A DNA stretch of 46,527 nt from Alphaproteobacteria bacterium (GCA_025451095.1 JANWLB010000078.1:1-46527), one strand, 5' to 3'; counted from the first letter of the stretch, positions 18,324-27,983 are shown. Made by a program: numbers and translations. Notes: a model not told the origin generated them from the letters alone.

Positions 18324-18692
18324 TTACAGCGCCATCAGCAGCATGGAGGTGCAGAAGGCCAGAATATAAATACTTAAAGCGGCGGCGAAGAAAACAACCT
18401 TGTCCGTCCGCGGCGAATAATAGGCCAGGATCAAAAACAGCGCGATAACCAGACCATAGGTGATAAGGCCCCGGGAATAAGCACTGGCATCCCAGAAGGG
18501 AAGGAAGCCCGCATCGAACCCGGTGGAATCCATAAGCTCGACCTGCGTGCGCAAGGTCAGTATGCAGGCTGTGATGAAGGCTATGGTTTTCAGCCGCTGG
18601 TGTTTATGAACGGTAAACCAGGCTACGGGGAGCCAGAGCAGGTCTATGTAATTGTATAGGCCTTGCGAAAAATTTGTAAAAAAGGCTGACAT
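18324..18692 (-). CDS. Small multi-pass membrane protein (122 aa)
   Basis: Unrecognised. ATG 18692 begins MSAFFTNFSQGLYNYIDLLW. At least three hydrophobic segments follow: one near IAFITACILTL, one in LITYGLVIALFLILAYY, and one in VVFFAAALSIYILAFCTSML at the C-terminus. Short charged loops separate them, so it should be an integral inner-membrane protein. A much longer in-frame reading from 19073 exists, but it is antisense to the divergent protease gene and lacks support; the ATG at 18692 has a purine-rich ribosome binding site. It lies 17 bp upstream of rlmE on the same strand. The family is unknown to me. Confidence 0.75.
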   Translation of the reverse strand: MSAFFTNFSQGLYNYIDLLWLPVAWFTVHKHQRLKTIAFITACILTLRTQVELMDSTGFDAGFLPFWDASAYSRGLITYGLVIALFLILAYYSPRTDKVVFFAAALSIYILAFCTSMLLMAL

Positions 18693-18789
18693 ATTCTTTC
18701 TCTGTCTCTTTTTTGGCCTATGTGAGATAGTGACGGCGTAAAGATGGCCGGGTTCCGATGCCCTGATTTCAACATATTTGAATGAAAAA

Positions 18790-20187
18790 ATGATATCAAT
18801 GATCCATCTTCGCCTATTTTCCGGTTTTCGCAAGAGGGCGGCGCTTTTTACCGCCATTTTGGTTTTTGTGGCCTTGCCCCTCTCATCAGGCATCGGGGCG
18901 TCTGGTGACCGCGCGCCTCTGGTCATCCGCGACACGGAAATCGAAGACGTTTTGAAGGAATGGACCAAAACCGTCATCAAGGCGTCCGATCTTGATCCGG
19001 CGGCGGTCAAGTTTATCCTGGTGCAGGACAGCGATATCAACGCCTTCGTTTCCGGTGGCCCGAATATTTTCATTTATACCGGTCTTCTCGACAAAACGAA
19101 AACGCCGGACGAAGTCATCGGCGTCATAGCGCACGAGCTGGGCCATATACGCGGCGGTCATCTGGTGCGGATGCGTACGCAATCCGAAAATCTTTCCTAT
19201 GAAAGCCTGTTGGGCGCGGCACTGGGGATTGGTGCTGCCATCGTGACCGGCAATGGTGGCGTGGGGGCGGCCGTTTCCTCGGGTGCGCAGTCATCCGCTC
19301 TGAACAAGCTCCTCGCTTTCAGTCGCGTGCAGGAATCAAGCGCTGACCAGTCGGCCCTGAGCAGTCTGGAGCAGGCAGGCATGAGCGCGCGCGGGCTTCT
19401 CGCCTTCATGCAGACGCTGGAATCACAGGAAATACTGCCTGCGTCCCAGCAATCGGAATATATCCGCACCCACCCGCTCACGCGCGACCGGGTTGAGGCA
19501 ATCCGTGCGGGCTATGAGCGCTCCTCCGCGCGGGACGCCCAGCTTTCCCCCGAATGGCAGACCCAGCACGATCTGATTATTGCCAAGTTGCGGGCATTCA
19601 TTTCGCCCGAGCGCGTGGCATGGGATTACAAGGACACGGACCACTCGCTCCCCGCCGAGTATGCGCGCGCCGTCGCTGATTACCGCCAGAATAATGTGAG
19701 CCGGGCGCTGGAAAAAGTCGAAGGCCTTCTGAAACGTCAGCCTGAAAATCCTTACTTCATGGAATTGAAAGGGCAGATGCTGGTTGATTTTGGCCGGGTC
19801 GAGGAGGCTTTGCCGTTTTACCGCAAGGCCATTGAACATGATCCCGACGCGGCGCTCATCAGGATTGCCTATGCCAGCGCCCTGATTGAAAGATCAGACG
19901 GCCACCCCGAACGGCTGGAGGAGGGAGTTCAGAATCTTGACCGCGCGGCGCGGGATGAGCCGCATTCGCCGCGGGTGTTTCACCTGCTGGCCACGGCTTA
20001 TGGCCGCAAGGGTCAGGAGCCCATGGCCAAGCTCTATCTGGCGGAAGAGGCCCTTCTGAATAAACAGGTTGATTATGCGAAAAAGCAGGCGGAGGCTGCC
20101 CGTTCAGGTCTTCAAAAAGGCTCGCGTGCTTGGTTGCGGGCGCAGGACATATTGTCTTATGTCGAACAGAACGATAAAAAAGACTAA
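18790..20187 (+). CDS. Periplasmic M48-family metalloprotease with TPR repeats (BepA-like)
   Basis: A 465-residue exported zinc protease. The N-terminus has a signal/anchor segment (ALFTAILVFVALPLSSGIGA). The M48 domain shows NAFVSGGPNIFIYTGLL, the zinc motif HELGH (H115, E116, H119) and the third ligand E182 in VQESSADQSAL, followed by RTHPLTRDRVEAIR. From about residue 290 there are tetratricopeptide-like repeats (YFMELKGQMLVDFGRVEEAL, FHLLATAYGRKGQEPMAKLY). This matches BepA/YfgC, which degrades or assists stalled outer-membrane proteins such as LptD. The start is uncertain among TTG 18778, ATG 18790 and ATG 18799. A DsbA gene follows after 58 bp, which fits an envelope-folding unit. Confidence 0.92.
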   Translation: MISMIHLRLFSGFRKRAALFTAILVFVALPLSSGIGASGDRAPLVIRDTEIEDVLKEWTKTVIKASDLDPAAVKFILVQDSDINAFVSGGPNIFIYTGLLDKTKTPDEVIGVIAHELGHIRGGHLVRMRTQSENLSYESLLGAALGIGAAIVTGNGGVGAAVSSGAQSSALNKLLAFSRVQESSADQSALSSLEQAGMSARGLLAFMQTLESQEILPASQQSEYIRTHPLTRDRVEAIRAGYERSSARDAQLSPEWQTQHDLIIAKLRAFISPERVAWDYKDTDHSLPAEYARAVADYRQNNVSRALEKVEGLLKRQPENPYFMELKGQMLVDFGRVEEALPFYRKAIEHDPDAALIRIAYASALIERSDGHPERLEEGVQNLDRAARDEPHSPRVFHLLATAYGRKGQEPMAKLYLAEEALLNKQVDYAKKQAEAARSGLQKGSRAWLRAQDILSYVEQNDKKD

Positions 20188-20245
20188 TGCCCGAGCGTCG
20201 TTTATAGTGTGTAATCCTTATTCACCAGACCAAGGAGACCAGAGC

Positions 20246-21082
20246 GTGATTATTGCCCCCAAAACATCCCCCGCTGTCTTAAATTTTTTCAGGGCATTTG
20301 CGGTCATGCTTATGTGTGCTGCGGCGCTGTTGATTTCCGCGTCGTCGGTCCGCGCAGCGGAAGACGCGCTGACGAAGAATCAGCAGGATGAGGTCAGGGC
20401 TCTGGTCAAGGATTACCTTCTCAAGAATCCCGGCATCATCGTTGACGCTCTGGATGCCTATCAGCGTGATCAGCAGGCTATGCAGCAAAAACAGTTTGAA
20501 AGCCGGATAAAAACACACAAGGATTTTATATTCTCGGAAAGCGCAGCCGCCGCAGGCAACCCCAAGGGCGACATCACGATCGTCGAATTCTTTGATTATA
20601 ACTGCGGTTACTGCAAGCATGCCGTGGAAGATGTCGTCAAGATCGTCGAGCAGGATAAGAACGTGCATGTCGTGTTTCATGAAATGCCGATCCTGAGCGA
20701 GACCTCAATGGATGCCGCGCGCTGGTCCCTTGCGTCAGCCAAGCAGGGAAAATATTTCGAGTTCCATAAAGCGCTGATGAAGGATGTGGGCCCGCGTAAC
20801 CGCAAAACATTTGAAAAAGTGGCCAAAGCTGTTGGCCTTGATGTCGAAAAGCTTGCCAAGGATGCCGAGGAAGACAAGGAAATCCGGCAGACAATCGAGA
20901 AAAGCCTGGAGGTTGCGCGCGACCTGGGCATTCGCGGCACGCCCGCTTTTATTATTGGTGACATACTTGCGCCTGGCTATATGGGATACGACAATATGAA
21001 GAAGGCTGTGGCCGATACGCGCGCCGCCCGCGCCGGCGGTAATTCAGGGACGGCCCCTGAAGAAAAAACCAAAGACGAGTAA
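20246..21082 (+). CDS. Secreted DsbA-family thiol:disulfide oxidoreductase (ScsC-like)
   Basis: A 278-residue exported thioredoxin-fold protein. The GTG at 20246 is chosen because aaggagacc lies just upstream and the next residues form a signal peptide (FFRAFAVMLMCAAALLISA, cleavage near VRA). A helical N-terminal stretch (QQDEVRALVKDYLLKNPGII) resembles the stalk of alphaproteobacterial ScsC/DsbA proteins, which trimerise and act as isomerases. The active site is C120-G-Y-C123 in FFDYNCGYCKHAV, and the cis-proline loop is GIRGTPAFIIG. The C-terminus is a low-complexity charged tail. It sits between the M48 protease and a second DsbA-fold gene. Confidence 0.92.
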   Translation: MIIAPKTSPAVLNFFRAFAVMLMCAAALLISASSVRAAEDALTKNQQDEVRALVKDYLLKNPGIIVDALDAYQRDQQAMQQKQFESRIKTHKDFIFSESAAAAGNPKGDITIVEFFDYNCGYCKHAVEDVVKIVEQDKNVHVVFHEMPILSETSMDAARWSLASAKQGKYFEFHKALMKDVGPRNRKTFEKVAKAVGLDVEKLAKDAEEDKEIRQTIEKSLEVARDLGIRGTPAFIIGDILAPGYMGYDNMKKAVADTRAARAGGNSGTAPEEKTKDE

Positions 21083-21097
21083 AGGCCGGGGCCGGGC

Positions 21098-21709
21098 ATG
21101 CTTCTCAGGATTCTGAGCGTCGCCATTATTCTTGCCGGGGGGCTTTACGGCTACCGCGTATGGAATGTTCAGCACGCCATGGATTCTTTGTATGACGTAC
21201 CGGACAGCCAGGGTGAAGGGCCAAAAGACGCGCACGCGGTCATAGTCGAGATACTTGATTATCGCTGCAGCGCCTGCCGGGACACCTTTCCTCTGGTGCA
21301 GGAAATCGTCAAGCGCCATCCCGATGTGAAAATCATCTACCGCCATCTCCCCATTTTCGGCCCGCCCTCGATCAGCGAGGCGCGGATGGCTCTGGCTGCC
21401 GCGCGCCAGGGAAAATTCCTGTCCATGCACAGGCGCCTCATGACACGCACCGAGCCGGTCGCCACGGAGGAAATGAAGACTATCGCACAGGAAGAAGGGC
21501 TGGATTACAACCGGATGATGAAGGATATGGATTCCCCGGAAGTGGCGGCCAACATGATCAAAGTGGTCAAGGCTGCTGAAGTTCTGGGGATCGGCGTCAC
21601 GCCGACATTCATCGCGGGTGGCGTGATTTTTGCGGCGACGGCCGAAAGCCTGCCCAGTCTGGATGATCTTGAGCAGGTGGTCCGTCAGGCGCAGAAAGAG
21701 AAGCGGTAG
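21098..21709 (+). CDS. Membrane-anchored DsbA-family protein with CSAC active site
   Basis: A 203-residue thioredoxin-fold protein, anchored by one N-terminal hydrophobic segment (LLRILSVAIILAGGLYGY). The redox motif is C57-S-A-C60 in EILDYRCSACRDTF, and the cis-proline loop is GIGVTPTFIAGG. The helical insertion between them (EARMALAAARQGKFLSMHRR) is DsbA-like. It starts 15 bp after the first DsbA gene, so the two are co-transcribed and may be a pair with different redox roles. It ends 7 bp before aroQ. A shortened stalk and a membrane anchor set it apart from the upstream protein. Partners cannot be read from the sequence. Confidence 0.9.
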   Translation: MLLRILSVAIILAGGLYGYRVWNVQHAMDSLYDVPDSQGEGPKDAHAVIVEILDYRCSACRDTFPLVQEIVKRHPDVKIIYRHLPIFGPPSISEARMALAAARQGKFLSMHRRLMTRTEPVATEEMKTIAQEEGLDYNRMMKDMDSPEVAANMIKVVKAAEVLGIGVTPTFIAGGVIFAATAESLPSLDDLEQVVRQAQKEKR

Positions 21710-21716
21710 CTGTACC

Positions 21717-22181
21717 ATGTTCTCCAGAGTGTTTTTGCAGCCGGCGGTTCTTATTCTCAACGGCCCCAATCTCAATATGCTGGGTGTGCGCGAGCCACAC
21801 ATTTACGGCAAGGCAACGCTGGCCGAGGTGCGGTCCATGTGCTGTGAAAAAGGCCGGGCGCTCGGCCTGCGGATTGATTTTCGCCAGACCAATCACGAAG
21901 GTACGCTGGTCACATGGATCCAGCGCGCGCGCGGCTCCTATATCGGCCTGATTTTGAATGCGGGCGCCTACACCCACACCTCGATCGCTATTCATGACGC
22001 GCTAAAGATGGTTGAGATGCCGGTGGTCGAGGTCCATATTTCAGACCCCTCGCGCCGGGAGCCCTTCCGCCACCATTCCTATGTCGCGTCGCTGGCGGAA
22101 AAAAGCATTGTTGGTCAGGGCGTTGACGGTTACATGCAGGCCCTTGAACATCTGGGCCGCGCGGTTCATGATGCTTCCTGA
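21717..22181 (+). CDS. aroQ: 3-dehydroquinate dehydratase, type II
   Basis: A 154-residue shikimate-pathway enzyme that dehydrates 3-dehydroquinate. Motifs are all present: ILNGPNLNMLGVREPHIYG (catalytic Tyr and the Arg of the lid loop), QTNHEGTLVTWIQRA, LILNAGAYTHTSIAIHDAL, and VEVHISDPSRREPFRHHS with the catalytic His. Length is standard for the dodecameric enzyme. ATG 21717 is 7 bp after the second DsbA gene; an earlier in-frame start lies within that gene. It precedes accB and accC, a gene order that I recall as common in alphaproteobacteria. Confidence 0.96.
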   Translation: MFSRVFLQPAVLILNGPNLNMLGVREPHIYGKATLAEVRSMCCEKGRALGLRIDFRQTNHEGTLVTWIQRARGSYIGLILNAGAYTHTSIAIHDALKMVEMPVVEVHISDPSRREPFRHHSYVASLAEKSIVGQGVDGYMQALEHLGRAVHDAS

Positions 22182-22185
22182 TATT

Positions 22186-22214
22186 TTGACTTTCCCGTGC
22201 GGTTTCATTAGAAA
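22186..22214 (+). promoter_or_regulatory. Candidate promoter upstream of accB
   Basis: TTGACT (22186-22191), a 17-base spacer and TAGAAA (22209-22214), 32 bases upstream of ATG 22247. The -35 is close to consensus and the -10 is moderate, allowing accBC to be transcribed apart from aroQ. Confidence 0.45.
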
Positions 22215-22246
22215 AAGCAATTCCGTCAACCGGCAAGAGAATTTTT

Positions 22247-22705
22247 ATGAAAATAAATGAGAGCGCCATCCGTAAGCTGGCGAAGCTTCTGGAAGAAACA
22301 GGCCTGAGCGAGATTGAGGTCGTCGAGGGCGAACAGGTCATCCGCGTGAACAAGGGCGGCCTGATCGCCGGGAGTCCGCGCGTCGCCCTTTCCTCGGCGC
22401 CCATGACGGCTGATCCGGCCGCGCCGCAACAGGCCAACACGACGCCGCCGTCCGCCGTTGCCACCGAACATCCCGGCGCTGTCATCGCGCCGATGGTGGG
22501 TACGGCCTATCTCGCGCCCGAACCCGGCGCTCCGCCCTTCGTGAAGAAAGGCGATACGGTCAAGGCCGGTGATACGCTTCTGATCATCGAGGCCATGAAG
22601 GTCATGAATCCGATCAAGGCGGAAAAAGGCGGGATAGTCAGTCAGGTCCTGGTGCAAAGCGGCCAGCCGATCGAATTTGGCCACGTCCTCATGGTCATTG
22701 AATAG
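22247..22705 (+). CDS. accB: Biotin carboxyl carrier protein of acetyl-CoA carboxylase
   Basis: A 152-residue carrier that shuttles CO2 on biotin between AccC and the carboxyltransferase. The N-terminal segment (ESAIRKLAKLLEETGLSEIE) is the usual AccB dimer/partner region. A Pro/Ala-rich linker follows, then the C-terminal biotinyl domain with the biotinylation motif EAMKVMNPI (K118) and the typical VIAPMVGTAYLAPEPGAPPF. It starts 65 bp after aroQ and ends 15 bp before accC. A ribosome binding site (aagagaatttt) precedes ATG 22247. Length is in the normal range. Confidence 0.96.
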   Translation: MKINESAIRKLAKLLEETGLSEIEVVEGEQVIRVNKGGLIAGSPRVALSSAPMTADPAAPQQANTTPPSAVATEHPGAVIAPMVGTAYLAPEPGAPPFVKKGDTVKAGDTLLIIEAMKVMNPIKAEKGGIVSQVLVQSGQPIEFGHVLMVIE

Positions 22706-22720
22706 AGCGCGCTTAACGCA

Positions 22721-24070
<1,350 letters not shown>

Positions 24071-24092
24071 CCCCCCCCCGACAGGGCTAAAT

Positions 24093-24121
24093 TTGACATA
24101 ATTGCACGTATTTTGTTATGG
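24093..24121 (+). promoter_or_regulatory. Sigma70-type promoter for the PcfJ-like gene
   Basis: TTGACA (24093-24098), a 17-base spacer and TTATGG (24116-24121), 26 bases upstream of GTG 24147. It shares TTGACATAAT with the promoter at 27045. Confidence 0.65.
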
Positions 24122-24146
24122 TGTTTCCCGAAATTAAGGGAAGCGC

Positions 24147-26306
24147 GTGGCAAAAAAGGCAAAAACACTTATCTCCCGCAAGGCCGAGGCGTCCGTCATC
24201 GAGACCTGGGCGCGGGAGGAATTTGGGATTCAGGACGAGGCTGTGCTGGCCTGTCTGCGCCGGGCCTATGAAGACTGGGACCGGGCCCACGATCATCATG
24301 TGGCGGTGGACGACAATCAGGATGAAAACCGGAGCAATGCGGTTCTGAATCTTTTTTACCGCAGCCATGGCTGGAAGGATGACATACAGACCCGGCTTGT
24401 CTTCGCGCTCAATAAAACGAACGCTCTGTTTACCATCCGGGAACAGCCGCTTTACGAGGAGTCGCTGTGCGCGCTTTCCACGCTGGATCTGGGCAGCGCC
24501 ATACAGACCGAGGATTTTGGCTCACAGCATATGTGCCGCGGCGGATACAGGCATGAGCCCTCGAAGAAGTGGCTCGCCACAGAGTTAAAAAATATAGGCC
24601 AGAACGCCGGCGAAGATCTTTGCGAGAGGGTCGCGGAGATCCTTGGCATTGACGAAAATCACCGCTATTCAAAAAGCCCTGAAGGAACAAAGCTGAAAAA
24701 ACTTCGGGAATGGGCGGCGCACGTTGATCAGACTAAAGCACGCCGGGCGTTTTTTGAATTTGTACGGCATCTGGATCAGCGGGCGCTCAGGCTTGTTGCC
24801 GTCGCCGATTATATGTATGCCCTGCCGGCTTACGAATGGCTGACCGGCGCGCGCCATGAGATGAAGGAGTTCGCCGGAGAAAAGCGTCTTCCGGCCGCAT
24901 CGCCGGAAGCGATCCGCAACCGCCAGGATACGCTCAGCATATGGCCGGGTTTGATCGTTTTTCTGTCCGACTATAAAGGATATTTCGACGGCCTGACGGC
25001 GGCTCTCGATTCCGGCGCGCCGCGCGTCGCGGTGCTGTCGGAATTCCTTGGCAAGCGGGGAAATGGTTGCCGGGGTCCGAATGCAGATAAACCCGTAAGC
25101 ATAGAATTTGTGCGCTGGCTGCGCGGCAAGACGCGCAAGGATTTTGACGGCCTTGTAGAGGAAGTTAATCCTGTACTGCCGCATATTGTCTCGGCTTTCC
25201 CGGTAGCGGAGGCCCTGCCGCGTGAGTGGCGCCCGCGTGACCACAAGGAATGGCATGGTCTTTACTCAATAAAGCGGCATCTGGAAGCGCTCTGTCAGGC
25301 GACAGGAAAACCGTTCGATAAGATCGTGAACGAGTTTGCCCGTCTGCCCCGTGGCGGCGAAGGGTTCCCCGGCCACATTCTGAAACCCAGCGTCAGCGTA
25401 CAAGAAAGTTTTGCGGTGAACAGAGAGTCCATCGGTCTTGAAGGATTCGGCGGAGGGAGTAACCTGCTGCATTTTTTCAAGGCGGCGGCGAATCCCATTG
25501 TCATCCCCGCGATCCTGCACCGGGCCAGACAGACAGACGCCGGATTCCCAAACGAGCTGGAGCAGTGGACGAATTGCAACCCGGCGTACCGAGGTCTTTT
25601 AAGCGGGCGGGTCAGTGCCCTCGTTTACAACGGATTCTCCCTGGCCCGGCTGTTCAACATGGCGCAGCGCTGGCACGAACGGGCCGGACGGCTGCAGACG
25701 CGCACATGTCGCCTGGAGGGGGAGTATGAATGGGCGCCGCTGATTCACCCCATGACCCTGCCCGGCGGCGTGAAAGCAAAGGCGCTGATTTCCACGCGGG
25801 AACTGCAGGCGGAAGGAGAACGGATGGGAAATTGTGTCGGCGGCTATACCCATGCCTGCGCCGTTCGGGGTCATCACATCGTCAGCCTTGAATCAGAAGA
25901 CGGATCCGAGCATTCGCTGATGGAAATCGAAGAGCTGCCGGAAAACCTGATCAATGTGATACAGCATGTCGGTTTTCACAATAGCGACCCCCCTTCATGG
26001 GCGGCGGCTGCGACGGAGTGCCTGGTTAGCGGCATTAATGACAGGAGTATTGCCGCCAATTGGGATCTTGTTACCGAAGAACGGACAAAACGCGCGGCTC
26101 GGCGGGCAGAAGAAGCACAGCAGCAGATAGAGATGCTGATCGGTTTCGATCCTTACGACTTGGCGGCGTGCGACAATGCCTATGAAAGCTGGCATCATGA
26201 AATGCGCGGTCTTTATCCCCACGATACACGGGAACAATTCCTGGAGGAGCGGGGAATTAAAGCAGTGCTGGAAAAGGAAATCAAAGCCCCCGCGCCGATT
26301 CCCTGA
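24147..26306 (+). CDS. Large PcfJ-like domain protein (719 aa)
   Basis: A 719-residue soluble protein. The recognisable part is near residues 545-600, where ISTRELQAEGERMGNCVGGY (C563) followed by RGHHIVSLESEDG and EHSLMEIEE matches the PcfJ family motif (Gly-x-x-met-x-x-Cys-Val-x-x-Tyr). PcfJ domains are known from conjugative plasmids and phage-like elements, and their biochemical role is unclear. The first 540 residues have no motif I recognise; a run of helices is followed near the C-terminus by an Arg/Glu-rich coiled-coil-like stretch (RTKRAARRAEEAQQQIEMLI). The GTG start has ggaagcgc upstream and its own promoter at 24093. It is placed between accC and aat, with no other mobile genes near. 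Confidence 0.75.
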   Translation: MAKKAKTLISRKAEASVIETWAREEFGIQDEAVLACLRRAYEDWDRAHDHHVAVDDNQDENRSNAVLNLFYRSHGWKDDIQTRLVFALNKTNALFTIREQPLYEESLCALSTLDLGSAIQTEDFGSQHMCRGGYRHEPSKKWLATELKNIGQNAGEDLCERVAEILGIDENHRYSKSPEGTKLKKLREWAAHVDQTKARRAFFEFVRHLDQRALRLVAVADYMYALPAYEWLTGARHEMKEFAGEKRLPAASPEAIRNRQDTLSIWPGLIVFLSDYKGYFDGLTAALDSGAPRVAVLSEFLGKRGNGCRGPNADKPVSIEFVRWLRGKTRKDFDGLVEEVNPVLPHIVSAFPVAEALPREWRPRDHKEWHGLYSIKRHLEALCQATGKPFDKIVNEFARLPRGGEGFPGHILKPSVSVQESFAVNRESIGLEGFGGGSNLLHFFKAAANPIVIPAILHRARQTDAGFPNELEQWTNCNPAYRGLLSGRVSALVYNGFSLARLFNMAQRWHERAGRLQTRTCRLEGEYEWAPLIHPMTLPGGVKAKALISTRELQAEGERMGNCVGGYTHACAVRGHHIVSLESEDGSEHSLMEIEELPENLINVIQHVGFHNSDPPSWAAAATECLVSGINDRSIAANWDLVTEERTKRAARRAEEAQQQIEMLIGFDPYDLAACDNAYESWHHEMRGLYPHDTREQFLEERGIKAVLEKEIKAPAPIP

Positions 26307-26351
26307 TTAAAAAACCGCCCCTGCCGCGCTCTTTTCCATTAATATCAGATC

Positions 26352-27023
26352 ATGGATAAGGATGAACTCAGTCCCGACGACGTACTGGCGGCTTATGCGC
26401 TCGGCTATTTTCCCATGGCCGACAATGCTGAAGCGGATGAGTTTTTCTGGTACGACCCGACACAGCGCGGGCAGCTGCCCATCGACACGCTGCATGTCCC
26501 GCGCCGGCTGCGCGAGACGCTTTTGAAAGGGGACTATGAAATTCGTATCGACAGCGCATTTGCAGATGTCGTTGATCATTGTGCCGCGCGGACGGAGGAG
26601 CGCGCCAGTACATGGATCAACAAAGGCATACGCAATCTGTTCGTGGACCTGCACCGTGCAGGCCACGCGCACAGCGTCGAATGCTGGCAGGGAGACAGGA
26701 TGACCGGCGGCATTTACGGCCTGGCGCTGGGCGGCGTGTTCTGCGGCGAAAGCATGTTTTCCCGGCGGCGCGATGCCAGCAAGATCGCGCTTGTCCATTT
26801 ATGCGCACGTCTGTGGAAGGGAGGGTTCAGCGTGCTTGATACGCAGTTTATCAACGAGCATCTGCGCCAGTTCGGTGTGTACGAGGTTCCCCGGGCGGTT
26901 TACCGGGAACGGCTGGCGGCGGCCCGGCATGATCCGGCCGATTTCACCCTTAAGTCCTGGTCCGGCCTGAAACAATTATCGCTGATTCGTGAATATCTCA
27001 ACCACTTGAAAACAAAAGAATAA
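26352..27023 (+). CDS. aat: Leucyl/phenylalanyl-tRNA--protein transferase
   Basis: A 223-residue N-end rule enzyme that adds Leu or Phe from charged tRNA to proteins with N-terminal Arg or Lys, marking them for ClpAP. Family signatures are strong: ALGYFPMADNAEADEFFWYD, RRLRETLLKGDYEIRIDSAF, WINKGIRNLFVDLHRAGHAH, VECWQGDRMTGGIYGLALGG, VFCGESMFSRRRDASKIAL and LDTQFINEHLRQFGVYEVPR. Length is normal. It lies 45 bp behind the PcfJ-like gene. Downstream, across a small unknown gene, is the convergent DUF2155-MlaD-NDUFA12 group, an association with aat that I recall in alphaproteobacteria. Confidence 0.97.
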   Translation: MDKDELSPDDVLAAYALGYFPMADNAEADEFFWYDPTQRGQLPIDTLHVPRRLRETLLKGDYEIRIDSAFADVVDHCAARTEERASTWINKGIRNLFVDLHRAGHAHSVECWQGDRMTGGIYGLALGGVFCGESMFSRRRDASKIALVHLCARLWKGGFSVLDTQFINEHLRQFGVYEVPRAVYRERLAAARHDPADFTLKSWSGLKQLSLIREYLNHLKTKE

Positions 27024-27044
27024 TAAAGCCCCCTTAACGTTTTG

Positions 27045-27073
27045 TTGACATAATTTTAAGGGTTTGTTAACAT
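27045..27073 (+). promoter_or_regulatory. Near-consensus sigma70 promoter for the 27104 gene
   Basis: TTGACA (27045-27050), a 17-base spacer and TAACAT (27068-27073), 30 bases upstream of ATG 27104. It is the best promoter match in the window. Confidence 0.75.
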
Positions 27074-27103
27074 GGACTTATCCATTAGAGAACGGGCGAG
27101 ACT

Positions 27104-27289
27104 ATGATTGTCGATGTAACACTCATGTCTGATTTTGCCAGCCGCATCCTCGATACGCGCGGCATGGCGTCGTCTGCCGCCAGTGCCTTTTCGTTTAGCG
27201 CCTCGCCGGTCATCGGTTCGTCGCCGGTCACGGAAACGCCTGCCCCGAAAGCGGCCACGGCTTCCGGCCCGGTTTTTGTCAGCCCGTAA
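27104..27289 (+). CDS. Small unknown Ser/Ala/Pro-rich protein (61 aa)
   Basis: Unrecognised. The peptide starts MIVDVTLMSDFASRILDTRG and continues as a Ser/Ala-rich then Pro/Thr-rich stretch (SSPVTETPAPKAATASGP). There is no clear signal peptide or membrane segment. It is a believable gene because it follows a near-consensus promoter at 27045-27073 and a purine-rich ribosome binding site (gggcgagact). It ends 31 bp before the convergent DUF2155 gene stop. The composition suggests a largely disordered small protein. Without the promoter I would rate it lower. Confidence 0.6.
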   Translation: MIVDVTLMSDFASRILDTRGMASSAASAFSFSASPVIGSSPVTETPAPKAATASGPVFVSP

Positions 27290-27320
27290 TCCCTTCTAAA
27301 GAAACGCAGCTTCGCGGAGC

Positions 27321-27983
27321 CTAGTCCTGGGGCGCCTCGGTGTCGTTGATTGCCGGCAGTTCGGTCTGGCTTTCTGAAGGATGCGCGGGCTCAGGTTCCG
27401 GCGCAGGTGCCGTTATGGTGGGCACCGGTGCCGTGGCTGTTGCCGTGGCTGCCGGAGGTGGTGCGGTTACGGCCGTTACCCCGGTTCCGGGATCCGGGGC
27501 TTTGCCCTCATTTTCTTCCAGCAAGTCCCTGCCGGGCGACGGCGCAGTTGCCGGTGCCGGCGGCGGGACGGGATCGGTCGATTTTCTCTCCAGACAGTCG
27601 ATCACCCAGACGTCATAGACCGGGTGGTCCATCGAGGAGAGCGACGGCGAGGAGGCGAACATCCAGCCGCTGAATACCCACTTCGATTCGCTTTGCGACG
27701 TGACCTCCCAGATCTGAAGGAAAGCCGCCGATTCCGGCTGGTCGATCGGCGGCGTCTTGCGGCACGCCTGAATCTTGATATAAAGCGGCCCAAATTTGAC
27801 AGTGCTGCCGACCCGCGCTTCAAAGGTCATGGTGCGTGCGGTGATTTTATCCAGCGAGCGCAGCTTGATGACGGGAAAATCAATCATCTCCGCCCGTGCA
27901 GGAGCGGCCATCCCCACGCAGAAAATCAGGGCGATAATCGTAATGAAAATACGAAATGTTTTTTTAGTAGGTTTCGCTGTCAT
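27321..27983 (-). CDS. DUF2155 secreted protein
   Basis: A 220-residue exported protein. A signal peptide (FRIFITIIALIFCVGMAAPA, cleavage near ARA) is followed by the DUF2155 domain: LRSLDKITARTMTFEARVGS, VKFGPLYIKIQACRKTPPID and FSGWMFASSPSLSSMDHPVY ending in DVWVIDC. Two cysteines may form a disulfide. The last 90 residues are a low-complexity Pro/Ala/Thr tail, longer than I expect for the family. The function of DUF2155 is not established; it is widespread in alphaproteobacteria near mlaD-like and NDUFA12-like genes, as here. ATG 27983 lies inside the end of the MlaD gene (20-bp overlap), so the two are translationally coupled. Confidence 0.88.
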   Translation of the reverse strand: MTAKPTKKTFRIFITIIALIFCVGMAAPARAEMIDFPVIKLRSLDKITARTMTFEARVGSTVKFGPLYIKIQACRKTPPIDQPESAAFLQIWEVTSQSESKWVFSGWMFASSPSLSSMDHPVYDVWVIDCLERKSTDPVPPPAPATAPSPGRDLLEENEGKAPDPGTGVTAVTAPPPAATATATAPVPTITAPAPEPEPAHPSESQTELPAINDTEAPQD

